DNA from: JABMPR01 sp964508765
Lineage (GTDB): Bacteria; Fidelibacterota; UBA8477; JABMPR01
Direction: 5' to 3'
Assembly (NCBI GenBank): GCA_964508765.1
Contig: CAZDVD010000012.1
Coordinates: forward strand, 1-64,000
Length of the DNA stretch: 64,000 bases
The number at the start of each line of letters is the position of its first letter. Position 1 is the stretch's first letter. Under the pieces are notes generated by a model that was not told the origin of the DNA, did not search any database, and saw only the letters and a program-made list of their open reading frames with translations. The translations under genes and the position numbers were made by a program. Below are positions 1-8,513 of the stretch, piece by piece.

Positions 1-76
1 ATGACCCGGAATATGTAGGCTAATTCACTTGACTTTAACTACAGTACCTTTGTTAGAAAACCCCCGAATACCTAAA

Positions 77-367
77 TCAGATATCATCCTCTGAAATAAT
101 CTGTCTATGATGTCTCACCGTAAGAATTGATATTTGTTCTATCTCAAGTTTATACACAATCCTGTAATTACCGTCAACTAATTGTCTTATATCCGATCTA
201 CTGAGTTCTGGGACAGCTTGTCCACTCTCAGGATATTTGCTCAGTTGTTCAACTCGTGAAAAGAGATGTTCAACAAGTTCGATTGCAGCAGCTCTATTTT
301 CTGCAGCAATGTATTTTGCTATTTCTGTTACTCGATCCAAAGACAGGGGCGACCAGATCACCCTCAT
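77..367 (-). CDS. RelE/ParE-family toxin of a type II toxin-antitoxin pair
   Basis: A 96-residue basic protein with the ParE/RelE layout: an N-terminal 'VIWSPLSLDRVTEIAKYI' segment, a 'YPESGQAVPEL' middle and a C-terminal 'YRIVYKLE...ILTVRHHRQ' strand region. ParE-type members poison DNA gyrase and RelE-type members cleave mRNA; the sequence alone does not separate these. Its ATG overlaps the stop of the upstream antitoxin gene (ATGA at 364-367), so the two are co-transcribed and translationally coupled, antitoxin first. The length is normal and there is no sign of truncation. Confidence 0.88.
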   Translation of the reverse strand: MRVIWSPLSLDRVTEIAKYIAAENRAAAIELVEHLFSRVEQLSKYPESGQAVPELSRSDIRQLVDGNYRIVYKLEIEQISILTVRHHRQIISEDDI

Positions 368-645
368 ACATTTAGATTCTTGATAATTTTCGACTTAGCA
401 GATTCATGTGTCAATCCTTCTCCTGCACGTAGTTGATCCTCTGCTGTCTGGATATCAGATAATAATTCGAGTTTCTCAAGCATCTGTTCATACTCAGCTA
501 CTCCAAGCATCACTGCTGAACTTTTCCCATGTTGCGTAATTACCATGGGCCTCTTGTTTCTTTTCATCTCGTCAATAAAGCTTGTGACATTTGCCCTAAA
601 CTCTGAAAGAGGTTTGATGTCCTGATCTAGTCTTATTCTTTGCAT
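364..645 (-). CDS. Phd/YefM-family antitoxin
   Basis: A 93-residue antitoxin. The N-terminal part ('IKPLSEFRANVTSFIDEMKR', then 'PMVITQHGKSSAVML') is the Phd/YefM DNA-binding and dimerisation fold. The C-terminal tail, after about residue 60, should bind and neutralise the adjacent ParE/RelE-like toxin. An in-frame ATG lies at 651, but the AGGAG at 655-659 is only 3 nt from it and 9 nt from the ATG at 645, so I chose 645. The promoter region holds an 8-bp inverted repeat that could be the autoregulatory operator. Confidence 0.87.
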   Translation of the reverse strand: MQRIRLDQDIKPLSEFRANVTSFIDEMKRNKRPMVITQHGKSSAVMLGVAEYEQMLEKLELLSDIQTAEDQLRAGEGLTHESAKSKIIKNLNV

Positions 646-659
646 AATCATTTTCTCCT

Positions 660-693
660 ATTGTACACTTAATGCGACACTATAATGTACAAT
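660..693. promoter_or_regulatory. Inverted repeat upstream of the antitoxin gene, candidate operator
   Basis: ATTGTACA (660-667) and TGTACAAT (686-693) form a perfect 8-bp inverted repeat with an 18-bp spacer. It lies just upstream of the antitoxin ribosome-binding site. Phd/YefM-type antitoxins usually bind such repeats to repress their own operon. The operator role is inferred from position and symmetry. Confidence 0.5.
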
Positions 694-816
694 ATAATTG
701 TTTGTCCCCAAGATCAATTCTTTTCGGGGTGTTTCTAACAGTGTTTATACGGTCTCGAATAAATATTATTATGGGGTTCCCCAGAGGTCGTGAATTTCAT
801 AAACAAGCCAGCCTTG

Positions 817-851
817 CTACCTGCTACCTGCTACCTGCTACCTGCTACCTG
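817..851. repeat. Five tandem copies of a 7-bp unit
   Basis: The unit CTACCTG is repeated five times without interruption (817-851). It lies in the 646-1109 spacer between the toxin-antitoxin pair and the J-domain gene. A 68-codon open frame reads across it, but that frame has no coding character. Apart from this repeat and the operator at 660-693, I see nothing in the spacer. Confidence 0.85.
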
Positions 852-1109
852 CAGACGGCATTCGGTTTTGGCTTGTAAAAGCGGCATGTTGTGTTGAAAC
901 CCCGTCCCAATTTTAAATCATACCTGAATCTAGGCCTTCTGATTATTTAATCAAGGACTCAGTTGATGACCATTGGCTACCTCTGTTGGAAACTTCTGGG
1001 TAAGTCCGAGAAAAATCAGAGATATGCTCTAGATTATTAAGTGTCACCCGAATATCTTAAAAGCCATATACGAATCGTCATCAAGCGCTTGAAAGGGTAA
1101 AAGACATCC

Positions 1110-2192
1110 ATGGCCAGTAAAGGCATGAAAATAGCCGAAGCACTCAAAACCCTTGGTCTTGAGAAAACCGCTGACGCCAATGATGTCAAACAAGCCTATC
1201 GTGATCTGGCTAAAATCTGGCACCCCGATCGCTTTCAGAATGATGAACGGGTTGGCGCCAAAGCCGAAGCTCAGATCAAAGTCATCAACGAGGCCAAAAC
1301 CGTGGCCCTTACCTATGTGGAGAAATACGGCCACTTCCGCCATGTTAAGGACGAGAATGCCGGTGCAGGTATGGGTTTTGCTCCCCCCCAGCCACCGCCA
1401 CGCTACCAACAACAGCAGCAAAGATCTCGTCCCAGGCCACGGCCAGAACCCAAACCACCACCGCGACAAGAACCGCCCAAGCCGCCACCAAAACAGGAGC
1501 GGCCTAAAACCCCGCCACGGCCCAAGAAAGAATCTGAACCGGAGCCAGACCTCTTTGAAGAAAGTATGTCCTTTGGCGACTACTTGCCAGGGGCTACCGC
1601 CCTCTTTGTAGCTACCATCCTGATTATCCTGGTGGGCTTTCTCTTTATGCTGGGTTCATCCCTCAGTGATTCACCTGAGGATCGCTATAAACAATTCACC
1701 CAAAAGTCAAACCTGGAGAATGCAGCCAGAATCAAGGCGCTTCAACAAAAAGAGGCCGACCAGGCCAGAGCAAAAGCGGCGGCTAAAAAGGTGGTACCTG
1801 TGGTTGAAGAGGTTGTCCAGGATACATTTTTTACTCTGGGTTCTGATAAGGAGTGGGTGTCCACGGTTCAGGGACCACCACTACAAATCAGGGGTCTGGA
1901 ATGGCGCTACGGTTTTTCCACAGTTGAGTTCGAAGGGGACAAGGTGACTTCATGGACTTCCTCAGAACTGAATCCTTTGAAAGTAGGTATGATCCTGGAT
2001 CCCAATCGCTTCTACTCCGATCGCTATTTCGGTGTGGGGTCAAGTTGGGATGAGGTCGCCTCCATCCAGGGCGCCCCGGATATCATCGAGCCCAATAAAT
2101 GGACCTATGGCGACGCCTTTGTGATTTTTGATGAAGATACCGTCGTCTCCTGGCAAAATGATGCCTCCATCAGTCTGGCTATTCGCTACTAA
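1110..2192 (+). CDS. Membrane-anchored J-domain protein with two C-terminal repeats
   Basis: A 360-residue protein. Residues 7-75 are a J-domain with the HPD motif at 38-40, so it should stimulate an Hsp70 ATPase. Residues 90-145 form a proline/arginine-rich linker. A single transmembrane helix spans about 160-182, and an Ala/Lys/Gln-rich probable coiled coil covers about 195-230. Two copies of a repeat of roughly 42 residues follow (242-283 and 308-348), each reading G-S-x-x-x-V-x-x-x-Q-G-x-P, then W-x-Y-G, then V-x-S-W. The J-domain should be cytoplasmic and the repeats on the other side of the membrane. The gene is monocistronic. The partner of the repeats is unknown to me. Confidence 0.8.
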   Translation: MASKGMKIAEALKTLGLEKTADANDVKQAYRDLAKIWHPDRFQNDERVGAKAEAQIKVINEAKTVALTYVEKYGHFRHVKDENAGAGMGFAPPQPPPRYQQQQQRSRPRPRPEPKPPPRQEPPKPPPKQERPKTPPRPKKESEPEPDLFEESMSFGDYLPGATALFVATILIILVGFLFMLGSSLSDSPEDRYKQFTQKSNLENAARIKALQQKEADQARAKAAAKKVVPVVEEVVQDTFFTLGSDKEWVSTVQGPPLQIRGLEWRYGFSTVEFEGDKVTSWTSSELNPLKVGMILDPNRFYSDRYFGVGSSWDEVASIQGAPDIIEPNKWTYGDAFVIFDEDTVVSWQNDASISLAIRY

Positions 2193-2225
2193 TTAATCCA
2201 TTCGCTTATGTCAAATATCCGGTAC

Positions 2226-2268
2226 GTCATTGCGAAGCTTGAACGAAGTGAAAGCTGTGGCAATCTCC
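2226..2268 (+). repeat. Dispersed 'GTCATTGCGA...GCAATCTC' repeat, copy 1
   Basis: Begins GTCATTGCGA and ends GTGGCAATCTC about 42 nt later. Related copies lie at 2646-2689 (inverted), 48719-48758 (inverted, diverged ends) and 59947-59986. The sequence that follows (2270-2360) includes a hairpin-like stretch ending GGCGGACAGG, which resembles the insert in the palindrome at 59821-59886. Confidence 0.7.
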
Positions 2269-2414
2269 GATTCCCTGGATTGAGAGCAGCCCGAGATCGC
2301 TTCGCTTTGCCCGCCTTCCTACAAGTACGCAGTACGGCGGACAGGCTCGCGAAGACACGAACAGGATCATGCAAAAGTTTAGCACCCCCTACGCCCTTCA
2401 ACACTTACCTCAAA

Positions 2415-2450
2415 AACCCATAGAACCCATAGAACCCATAGAACCCATAA
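2415..2450. repeat. Four tandem copies of a 9-bp unit
   Basis: AACCCATAG is repeated three times, followed by a fourth copy that ends AACCCATAA. It is non-coding and lies in the spacer before valS. Confidence 0.85.
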
Positions 2451-2645
2451 ACTCAGCAACCCTCTAACTCAAAAACTCATCAACTCTAAACTAGTTTCCC
2501 CTTACACCACCCTATCACGGCGTCTAAATTCATAGCTTGAAAATTTGATAAAAAGACAGTTGTTATTGGGAATGCAAATCTTTTCCCGTCTTCGCGAAGG
2601 AGTTCTGACAAGTATGTCGGGACGACTGCGGCGATCTCCAAAATC

Positions 2646-2689
2646 GAGATTGCCACGTCCCCCGCTAGCAGTGGCGTCCTCGCAATGAC
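2646..2689 (-). repeat. Dispersed 'GTCATTGCGA...GCAATCTC' repeat, copy 2 (inverted)
   Basis: Read on the minus strand it starts GTCATTGCGA and ends GTGGCAATCTC, the same ends as the copy at 2226 but with a different middle. The two copies face each other about 380 bp apart. Confidence 0.7.
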
Positions 2690-2721
2690 TAGCTGATGAT
2701 AAATAAAGGTAAGATTTAGAC

Positions 2722-5382
2722 ATGACACAAGAACTCAGCAAACGATACGATGCCTCACTTATTGAGGACAAATGGTACCAGCACTGGTTGGAACAAAATT
2801 ATTTCCACTCAGAACCTGATGACACCAAAGAACCCTATACCATTGTTATTCCACCACCCAATGTGACGGGAATTCTCACTCTGGGTCACGTCCTCAACAA
2901 TACCATGCAGGATATTCTCCTGCGCTGGCGCCGTATGCAGGGTCGTGAAGCTTGCTGGATACCTGGTACCGATCATGCTTCTATCGCCACAGAAACCAAA
3001 GTCGTCAACATGCTTCGTGAAAAGGGCATCACCAAACATGAGATCGGTCGTGACGCCTTCCTGGAACATGCTTGGGAATGGAAAGAGAAATACGGCGGTA
3101 TCATCATTGACCAGCTCAAAAAGCTGGGTGCCTCCTGTGACTGGGAGCGGGAAAGCTTCACTATGGATGATGACTATTATAAAGCCGTACTCCACTCCTT
3201 TGTTGGGCTCTACAATGCAGGATATATCTATCGCGGAGAACGCCTGGTCAACTGGTGTCCAAAAACCAAATCGGCCATCTCTGATGAAGAAGTTATCTAT
3301 CAGGAACGCAACAGTCATCTCTGGCATATGCGTTATCCCATCAAGGATTCCTCTGACTATCTCGTTGTAGCCACCACCCGACCTGAAACCATGTTGGGTG
3401 ATAGTGGTGTGGCTGTCCATCCCGATGATGAACGCTATCAGCATCTCATTGGCAAACATGTGATCCTGCCATTGGTGGGTCGTGAAATCCCCATTTTTGC
3501 TGATGAATATGTGGACAAAGATTTTGGAACGGGTTGTGTGAAAGTAACTCCTTCCCATGATCCCAATGATTGGGAAATGGGCAAACGCCACAACCTGGAA
3601 TTCATCAATATTTTTAATGAAGATGCCAGCTTGAACAGCAATGTTCCTGGCAAGTTTATCGGTCTCGACCGATTCGAAGCTCGCGAAGTTGTCATTGAAC
3701 AGCTCAAAGAGCTGGGTCTCATGGGAAAAATTGAAGAACATGTCCACAAAGTCGGTTACTCCGAACGTGGCAATGTGCCGATTGAGCCCTATGAGTCTGA
3801 ACAATGGTTTATGAATATGACCGAACTGGTCAAACCTGCTCTCAAAGCTGTCCGTGATGACAAGATTAAATTTCATCCTGCTCATTGGACCAAGACCTAC
3901 GAACACTGGATGGCCAATATCAAGGACTGGTGTATCAGTCGCCAGCTCTGGTGGGGTCACCGTATTCCCGTGTATACTTGTCAGGATTGTAATGAGATGA
4001 TGGTTCAGGTTGAGAGTCCCACAGTATGTAGCAAGTGTGGGTCAGATAAACTTCATCAAGATGAAGATGTCCTGGATACCTGGTTTTCATCCTGGTTATG
4101 GCCCTTTGCAGTACATCAGTGGCCTGAGGACAGCAAGGATCTCGATTACTATTATCCTACGAATGACTTGGTCACCGGTCCAGATATCATCTTTTTCTGG
4201 GTAGCCCGCATGATCATGGCGGGGTATCAGTTTAAGGGTGACATTCCTTTTGAGAATGTCTACTTCACCAGCATCATTCGTGATAGCGATGGACGAAAGA
4301 TGTCCAAATCCCTGGGAAATTCACCAGATCCACTTGACTTGATTGATAAATATGGTGCCGACGCCTTGCGTTTTGGTGTTATGCTCATCGCTCCTAAGGG
4401 TCAGGACATTCTCTTTACCGAAGAACGATTGGATGTGGCCCGCAACTTTATGAATAAGGTCTGGAACGCCAGTCGTTTTGTCCTCATGAATAAAGATTTC
4501 GACCTCACGGCGGATCATCTTAATCCCGAAAAATGGCAAGGTCTTGAGTTGCCGGATCGTTGGATTCTCCATCGTCTCAATGTGACCATCAAGAGAGTAA
4601 CCAAACAGCTCGAAGGGTTTTCTTTTGACGAAACCGCCCGCTCATTGTGGGACTTTATCTGGAATGATTTCTGTGACTGGTACATCGAGATAATCAAGTT
4701 ACGCCTCTATGATGGTACGGAAGTCCAGAAGCAAACCGCCATGTCCGTGGCTATTTATGTGCTCCGCGATATCATGAAAATGCTTCATCCATACGCTCCC
4801 TTTATGAGTGAAGAGATCTGGCAACAGATCAAATTGGCTGATGAACCTGATCTTATTGTGGCAGCCTGGCCAGAAGTAACCAAAGCATTTGACGCTCCTG
4901 CTGAAGCCAAAGAAACTGACTTTCTGAAGAAGGTGATTACTGCAGTGAGGACCATCCGCTCTGAGATGAATGTACCACCATCACATGGTATCAAACTGGT
5001 GGGGCGTGTACATAGTCAAGCTCAGTTGGACATTTTGACCAAAACTCGGGAAACCATCGCCAAGCTCACCCGTTGTAATGACATCACACTGGGACTTGAT
5101 GTAGAGAAACCTGGCTTTTCCGCTTCTGCAATGGTGGAAAAGATGGAACTGTTTATTCCCTTGGAAGGCATTATTGATCTGGAAAAGGAGATTGAGCGTC
5201 TTGAGAAGGAAATTGCCGACACGGAGGGTTTTCTCAAGTCTGTTCAAGGTAAGTTGGCCAATAAAAATTTTGTGGATCGTGCTCCTGAAGCCGTTGTTGC
5301 CAAGGAACGCGACAAAATGGATCATTATGCCCAGTCTCTTGATAAACTAAGAGAACATATTGAAACCATGAAGGCGCTGTAA
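2722..5382 (+). CDS. valS: Valyl-tRNA synthetase
   Basis: An 886-residue class Ia synthetase that charges tRNA-Val. The start of the catalytic domain is 'PPPNVTG', followed by the HIGH-type signature, which here reads TLGH instead of the usual HMGH. 'PGTDHASIAT' follows. The editing (CP1) domain includes 'ATTRPETMLGD'. A Cys-x2-Cys pair repeats twice near residues 418-440 as a probable zinc site. The KMSKS loop is intact ('GRKMSKSLGN'). The anticodon-binding domain and a C-terminal coiled coil ('LEKEIERLEKEI') close the protein, whose length is normal. It starts at the ATG after 'AAAGGT'. A large dispersed palindrome sits 10 nt after the stop. Confidence 0.97.
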   Translation: MTQELSKRYDASLIEDKWYQHWLEQNYFHSEPDDTKEPYTIVIPPPNVTGILTLGHVLNNTMQDILLRWRRMQGREACWIPGTDHASIATETKVVNMLREKGITKHEIGRDAFLEHAWEWKEKYGGIIIDQLKKLGASCDWERESFTMDDDYYKAVLHSFVGLYNAGYIYRGERLVNWCPKTKSAISDEEVIYQERNSHLWHMRYPIKDSSDYLVVATTRPETMLGDSGVAVHPDDERYQHLIGKHVILPLVGREIPIFADEYVDKDFGTGCVKVTPSHDPNDWEMGKRHNLEFINIFNEDASLNSNVPGKFIGLDRFEAREVVIEQLKELGLMGKIEEHVHKVGYSERGNVPIEPYESEQWFMNMTELVKPALKAVRDDKIKFHPAHWTKTYEHWMANIKDWCISRQLWWGHRIPVYTCQDCNEMMVQVESPTVCSKCGSDKLHQDEDVLDTWFSSWLWPFAVHQWPEDSKDLDYYYPTNDLVTGPDIIFFWVARMIMAGYQFKGDIPFENVYFTSIIRDSDGRKMSKSLGNSPDPLDLIDKYGADALRFGVMLIAPKGQDILFTEERLDVARNFMNKVWNASRFVLMNKDFDLTADHLNPEKWQGLELPDRWILHRLNVTIKRVTKQLEGFSFDETARSLWDFIWNDFCDWYIEIIKLRLYDGTEVQKQTAMSVAIYVLRDIMKMLHPYAPFMSEEIWQQIKLADEPDLIVAAWPEVTKAFDAPAEAKETDFLKKVITAVRTIRSEMNVPPSHGIKLVGRVHSQAQLDILTKTRETIAKLTRCNDITLGLDVEKPGFSASAMVEKMELFIPLEGIIDLEKEIERLEKEIADTEGFLKSVQGKLANKNFVDRAPEAVVAKERDKMDHYAQSLDKLREHIETMKAL

Positions 5383-5392
5383 GGATCAATGC

Positions 5393-5429
5393 TTAACCTT
5401 GCGAAGGTTTAAAACCTTCGCAAGGTTAA
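5393..5429. repeat. Dispersed palindrome 'AACCTTGCGAAGGTTT', copy 1
   Basis: Perfect inverted repeat with 18-bp arms around a 1-nt centre (core 5395-5427). It begins 11 nt after the valS stop, so it could act as an mRNA 3'-end structure, although no T-run follows. The same 33-bp core recurs at 40243-40275, and with a split loop at 59821-59886. Confidence 0.85.
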
Positions 5430-5434
5430 CCCCC

Positions 5435-7091
5435 ATGAGACACATATAAGGATTCACAGGCACACCCCAAAAAACATTCTCCTGCTCCTCACCATACTGT
5501 TCCTCATTTCCTGTAAACCCGAACAGAAACCCCGTCTTGTTGTGGTTATCTCTGTGGACCATTTTGCTTATTTCGCATATGATAATTACCGTCCAGTATT
5601 CACCGGCGGTTTTAAATGGATGGAAGATCATGGCACTAGCTTTGAAAATGCCCATCATGAACATGGTTATTGCGCCACTGGTCCTGGACACTTTGTTCTG
5701 GGATCTGGACTGCACCCCGGTCCGGTAGGCATTATTGGAAATAATTGGTATGATCGCATTCAAAAGAAGGATGTGTATTGCGTAGAGGATCCAGATGCCA
5801 ATGCACTGGATATTCCGGCCCATCAGGTATCTTATGACAAGGTGGCTGCCACCTCCTATGGAGATTGGCTCAAAGCGGTCTCACCAGAAACAAAAGTGTA
5901 TGGTGTATCCTGTAAGGATAGAGCATCCATTATGATGTCTGGTAAAAACCCTGATCTGGCTATCTGGTACAATTGGAAGGGTTCCTTTACTACGACAGAT
6001 TATTACACTGACACTATTCCAGCATGGTTGAGTGACTTTAACAACAATCTGAATATCTTGAGTTATCGGGATCAATTTGGACGAACGATGTAGATCCCGC
6101 ACTTCTGGCTGAGTATACCCATGGCGACTCCTTTTATGCTGAAACAGATCGTTTTGACAGGGCTACTTACAGCCCGGTATTTCCCATTGGTTTTGAAGCA
6201 GAATGGGATGATGCTAAGATTAAGACTGAAATCGCTGGTCGTCCCTGGATGGATCGTATGACCCTGGATTTGGCCACGACTATAGTACGAAAAGCTGACA
6301 TGGGTCAGGATAAAACCCCGGATATTCTGAATATTGGGTTATCTACACAGGATTTACTGGCTCATTATTATGGTCATTTTTCCCATGAAGTCATGGATTA
6401 CCTCCTTAAGATTGATGGCTATCTCATGACCTTTATCGACTTCCTGATCCAGGAAGTCGGGTTGGAAAATGTGCTCTTTGTTCTTACTGCTGATCATGGT
6501 GGCTTACCTCTGCCCGAGCATCGGATTCATATCCAGCACAAATATGGTGGTCGTGTAGATGAAGAATTCTACCTGGCAACTCGGTCCAGGGCCTACGCCG
6601 AGTTGGACTCTCTCTATGGGACCCACGACTATATCCATCGTAAAGTCTCCAGCTATTACTACGATTTCTCCATGATGGATTCACTTCGGGTTGAGCAATC
6701 CGTGGTGGATTCCATTCTACAGACCTATATGGAATCAGTGGAAGGTGTGTATCGGCTTTACACAAAGACTGAGCTACTGGCTGCAACCCCCGATGATTAC
6801 CGGGCCTACCGTCTGAGAAATTTTATGCACACCGAGATGAGTCCGGATGTGTATACCCTGGTCGAAGAAAGCTGGTTATTCCGGAATCCCTATGGAACCT
6901 CACACAGCACCCCATACGAATATGACAGTCATGTGCCCCTGGTCTTCAGTTCAGTGAACATGCAGTCGCGAAGTCTCATGGATTCTGTAGCTACCGTGGA
7001 TATGGCAGTTACTATTGGTGACCTCCTCGGTGTGGAGCCCCTGAATAAGGTGGACGGAAAGAGCCTACTGCCCCTACTCATCACAGACTGA
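5435..7091 (+). pseudogene. PafA-type alkaline phosphatase lipoprotein, reading frame broken
   Basis: The coding sequence lies in two frames. The first part (about 5452-6069) encodes a lipoprotein signal with lipobox 'LISC' near 5510, then the metal-binding 'VISVDHF' and the PafA-like nucleophile motif 'ATGPGH' (Thr at 5677-5679) with 'GIIGNNWYDR'. It hits a stop at 6091-6093. The continuation ('SIWTNDVDPALLAEYTHGD') is in another frame from 6072 and runs to 7091 with 'TADHGG' and later metal-ligand regions. Adding one G in the run at 6067-6070 would rejoin the frames. The signal peptide also has no in-frame ATG, GTG or TTG; the nearby ATG at 5435 reaches a stop after four codons. This is either a decaying gene or two single-base sequence errors. 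The role would be periplasmic phosphate release from phosphomonoesters. Confidence 0.8.
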
Positions 7092-7218
7092 TATTTCCAG
7101 CAAATAAGGTAAGTTATTCACCCCTTTTGAGGGCTTGCGATGGTGCCCTAAAGCATTGTTATTAACAAGCATTCCCTTATATTTAAGTCCATCCAGATAT
7201 GGCCTGGGGAGGTGTTTT

Positions 7219-8109
7219 ATGCGAGCACAGAAATATCGATTCTCAATCGTGGTAATTCAGTCGATTTGTTTGTTGATACTCCTCCAGCAATGCGCCTGGC
7301 TTTTTGGGGAAAAGGATTCAGTAGAGCTTATAAAACCTCGCCCAGTCGAGGGTTATGAAAGTCTCGGAATGCGTGTTCATTATCCACGTTCCATGCGTGA
7401 AGCAGGTATTGAAGGCAGGGTGGTTGTTAATGCTTTGATCTCCACAGAAGGTCAGGTAATACAGACCAGGGTGAGAGAGTCCCTCCACCCCGATCTGGAT
7501 CAGATTGTGACCAATGCGGTGAAACGTACGCTCTTTGAACCAGCCACTAGGCAGGGGATGCCAGAGCAGGTCTGGATATCCATGCCCTTTGTTTTTTCAC
7601 TTAAGGATTGGTCGTCAAAAAGAACACCTTTCAGTTCTTTTGCCATGACGATTCATCCTGATCCCGCCTACATGAATTTTGAAGTCGAAATTGAAGGACA
7701 TCTTCGGGATGGAGAGGAATGGCCGCAACGATTCGAATGTTTACTGCCCTTCAATGCCGCCAACACCTGGGTTGGGACTGTTGACGGCAAATCACCTGCT
7801 ACAAGTATTGTGAGAGATGATAAGGGAGAGTGGTTGATCTTTCAGGTCTCCAGCAGTGATATGACTTTTGGGTTTACCTATAAATCCATGGAGGAAGTGC
7901 TTGATCATAAATTTCTATATGAATTCACCATGAATCAGGCTCTCCCAGACTGGGTATTAAAGGTGGTCTATAGTAGCCAGACCGTCAACTTTACTCAAAC
8001 ACCTGACCGAATCATTACCCTGGAAAGTGGTGAAACACAATTTGAATACGATTTTAAAGCACAGGACACCTATGCGTCGAGTTATCTGGAGATTGCCCTC
8101 CAGAAATAG
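7219..8109 (+). CDS. Lipoprotein with a TonB C-terminal-like domain
   Basis: A 297-residue protein. I chose ATG 7219, which has 'GGGGAGG' just upstream, over an upstream TTG at 7135. The N-terminus is a lipoprotein signal ('VVIQSICLLILLQQC'). Residues about 50-125 match the TonB C-terminal fold ('YPRSMREAGIEGRVVVNALI', 'GQVIQTRVRES', 'AVKRTLFEPA'). The remaining 170 residues look like beta-rich extracytoplasmic sequence that I do not recognise. There is no transmembrane anchor or proline-rich spanner as in true TonB, so it is more likely a periplasmic lipoprotein using this fold than an energy transducer. A clear hairpin-plus-T-run terminator follows. Confidence 0.75.
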   Translation: MRAQKYRFSIVVIQSICLLILLQQCAWLFGEKDSVELIKPRPVEGYESLGMRVHYPRSMREAGIEGRVVVNALISTEGQVIQTRVRESLHPDLDQIVTNAVKRTLFEPATRQGMPEQVWISMPFVFSLKDWSSKRTPFSSFAMTIHPDPAYMNFEVEIEGHLRDGEEWPQRFECLLPFNAANTWVGTVDGKSPATSIVRDDKGEWLIFQVSSSDMTFGFTYKSMEEVLDHKFLYEFTMNQALPDWVLKVVYSSQTVNFTQTPDRIITLESGETQFEYDFKAQDTYASSYLEIALQK

Positions 8110-8180
8110 GCCCTGGGAGCCATACTGGTTGGATTTAAATTGAGGCTTGATCAAAATTAACTGGTCTCAAATTTAGCATG

Positions 8181-8212
8181 AAAAAGGGTAGGCTGATATT
8201 TACCCTTTTTTT
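8181..8212 (+). terminator. Rho-independent terminator after the TonB-C lipoprotein gene
   Basis: AAAAAGGGTA (8181-8190) pairs with TACCCTTTTT (8201-8210) across a 10-nt loop, and the T-run continues to 8212. Confidence 0.8.
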
Positions 8213-8239
8213 GTTTACCCAGGTTTGGTAGTATGGCTC

Positions 8240-8354
8240 TAGACACGAATAATACAAAATGGACGAATTGACCTAAAAGCGAATATAGGCTAACAGCTTT
8301 TTCTCCATAACATTTTTCGTGGTATTTTGTGAGGATTCATGTAATTCGTGTCTA
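8240..8354. repeat. 11-bp inverted repeat framing about 115 bp
   Basis: TAGACACGAAT (8240-8250) is matched by ATTCGTGTCTA (8344-8354). The interior has no coding sequence. It could be a remnant of a small mobile element; only the symmetric ends support this. Confidence 0.45.
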
Positions 8355-8476
8355 AAAGTAAATCTCGCTGGCGATTTATCTTCTTTCTTGTCAAACATCA
8401 CTATTTACATGGCATTTGAGATGTTCCCTGTTATTTTGTGTTGTAACCATGCTAAACAGAACGTCATATCTACCTC

Positions 8477-8491
8477 AAATACTAAGTATTT
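8477..8491. promoter_or_regulatory. Perfect palindrome in the rrf2 leader, candidate operator
   Basis: AAATACT-A-AGTATTT is a perfect 15-bp palindrome, 22 bp before the rrf2 start codon. Rrf2-family regulators commonly repress their own operon through AT-rich palindromes. Operator function is inferred from position and symmetry. Confidence 0.5.
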
Positions 8492-8513
8492 CGTTTGAAA
8501 AAACGGAGACAAA

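Larger units (their letters stand above)
2193..2721. other. 529-bp spacer without a gene, built of repeats
   Basis: No open frame here has coding character. The spacer holds a 'GTCATTGCGA...GCAATCTC' element at 2226-2268 and an inverted copy at 2646-2689. Between them lies a four-copy 9-bp tandem repeat. The valS ribosome-binding site is at its right end. Confidence 0.7.
8110..8513. other. 404-bp spacer: terminator, inverted repeat and regulatory region
   Basis: No gene seen. From left to right it contains a terminator (8181-8212), an 11-bp inverted repeat that frames about 115 bp (8240-8354), and the leader of the rrf2-cco locus with a palindrome at 8477-8491. Confidence 0.7.

Noticed and set aside
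817..851. Possible CRISPR-like array
   Set aside because: The unit is 7 bp with no spacers; it is a simple tandem repeat, as is the 9-bp array at 2415-2450.
672..878. 68-codon open frame on the plus strand
   Set aside because: It is made open by the five-copy 7-bp tandem repeat; it has no ribosome-binding site and no protein character.
1044..1469. 141-codon minus-strand frame over the J-domain gene
   Set aside because: Shadow of the proline-rich region of the real gene, with biased composition.
2809..3960. 383-codon open frame on the minus strand inside valS
   Set aside because: It is antisense to a clear valS; its length comes from the codon bias of the sense strand.
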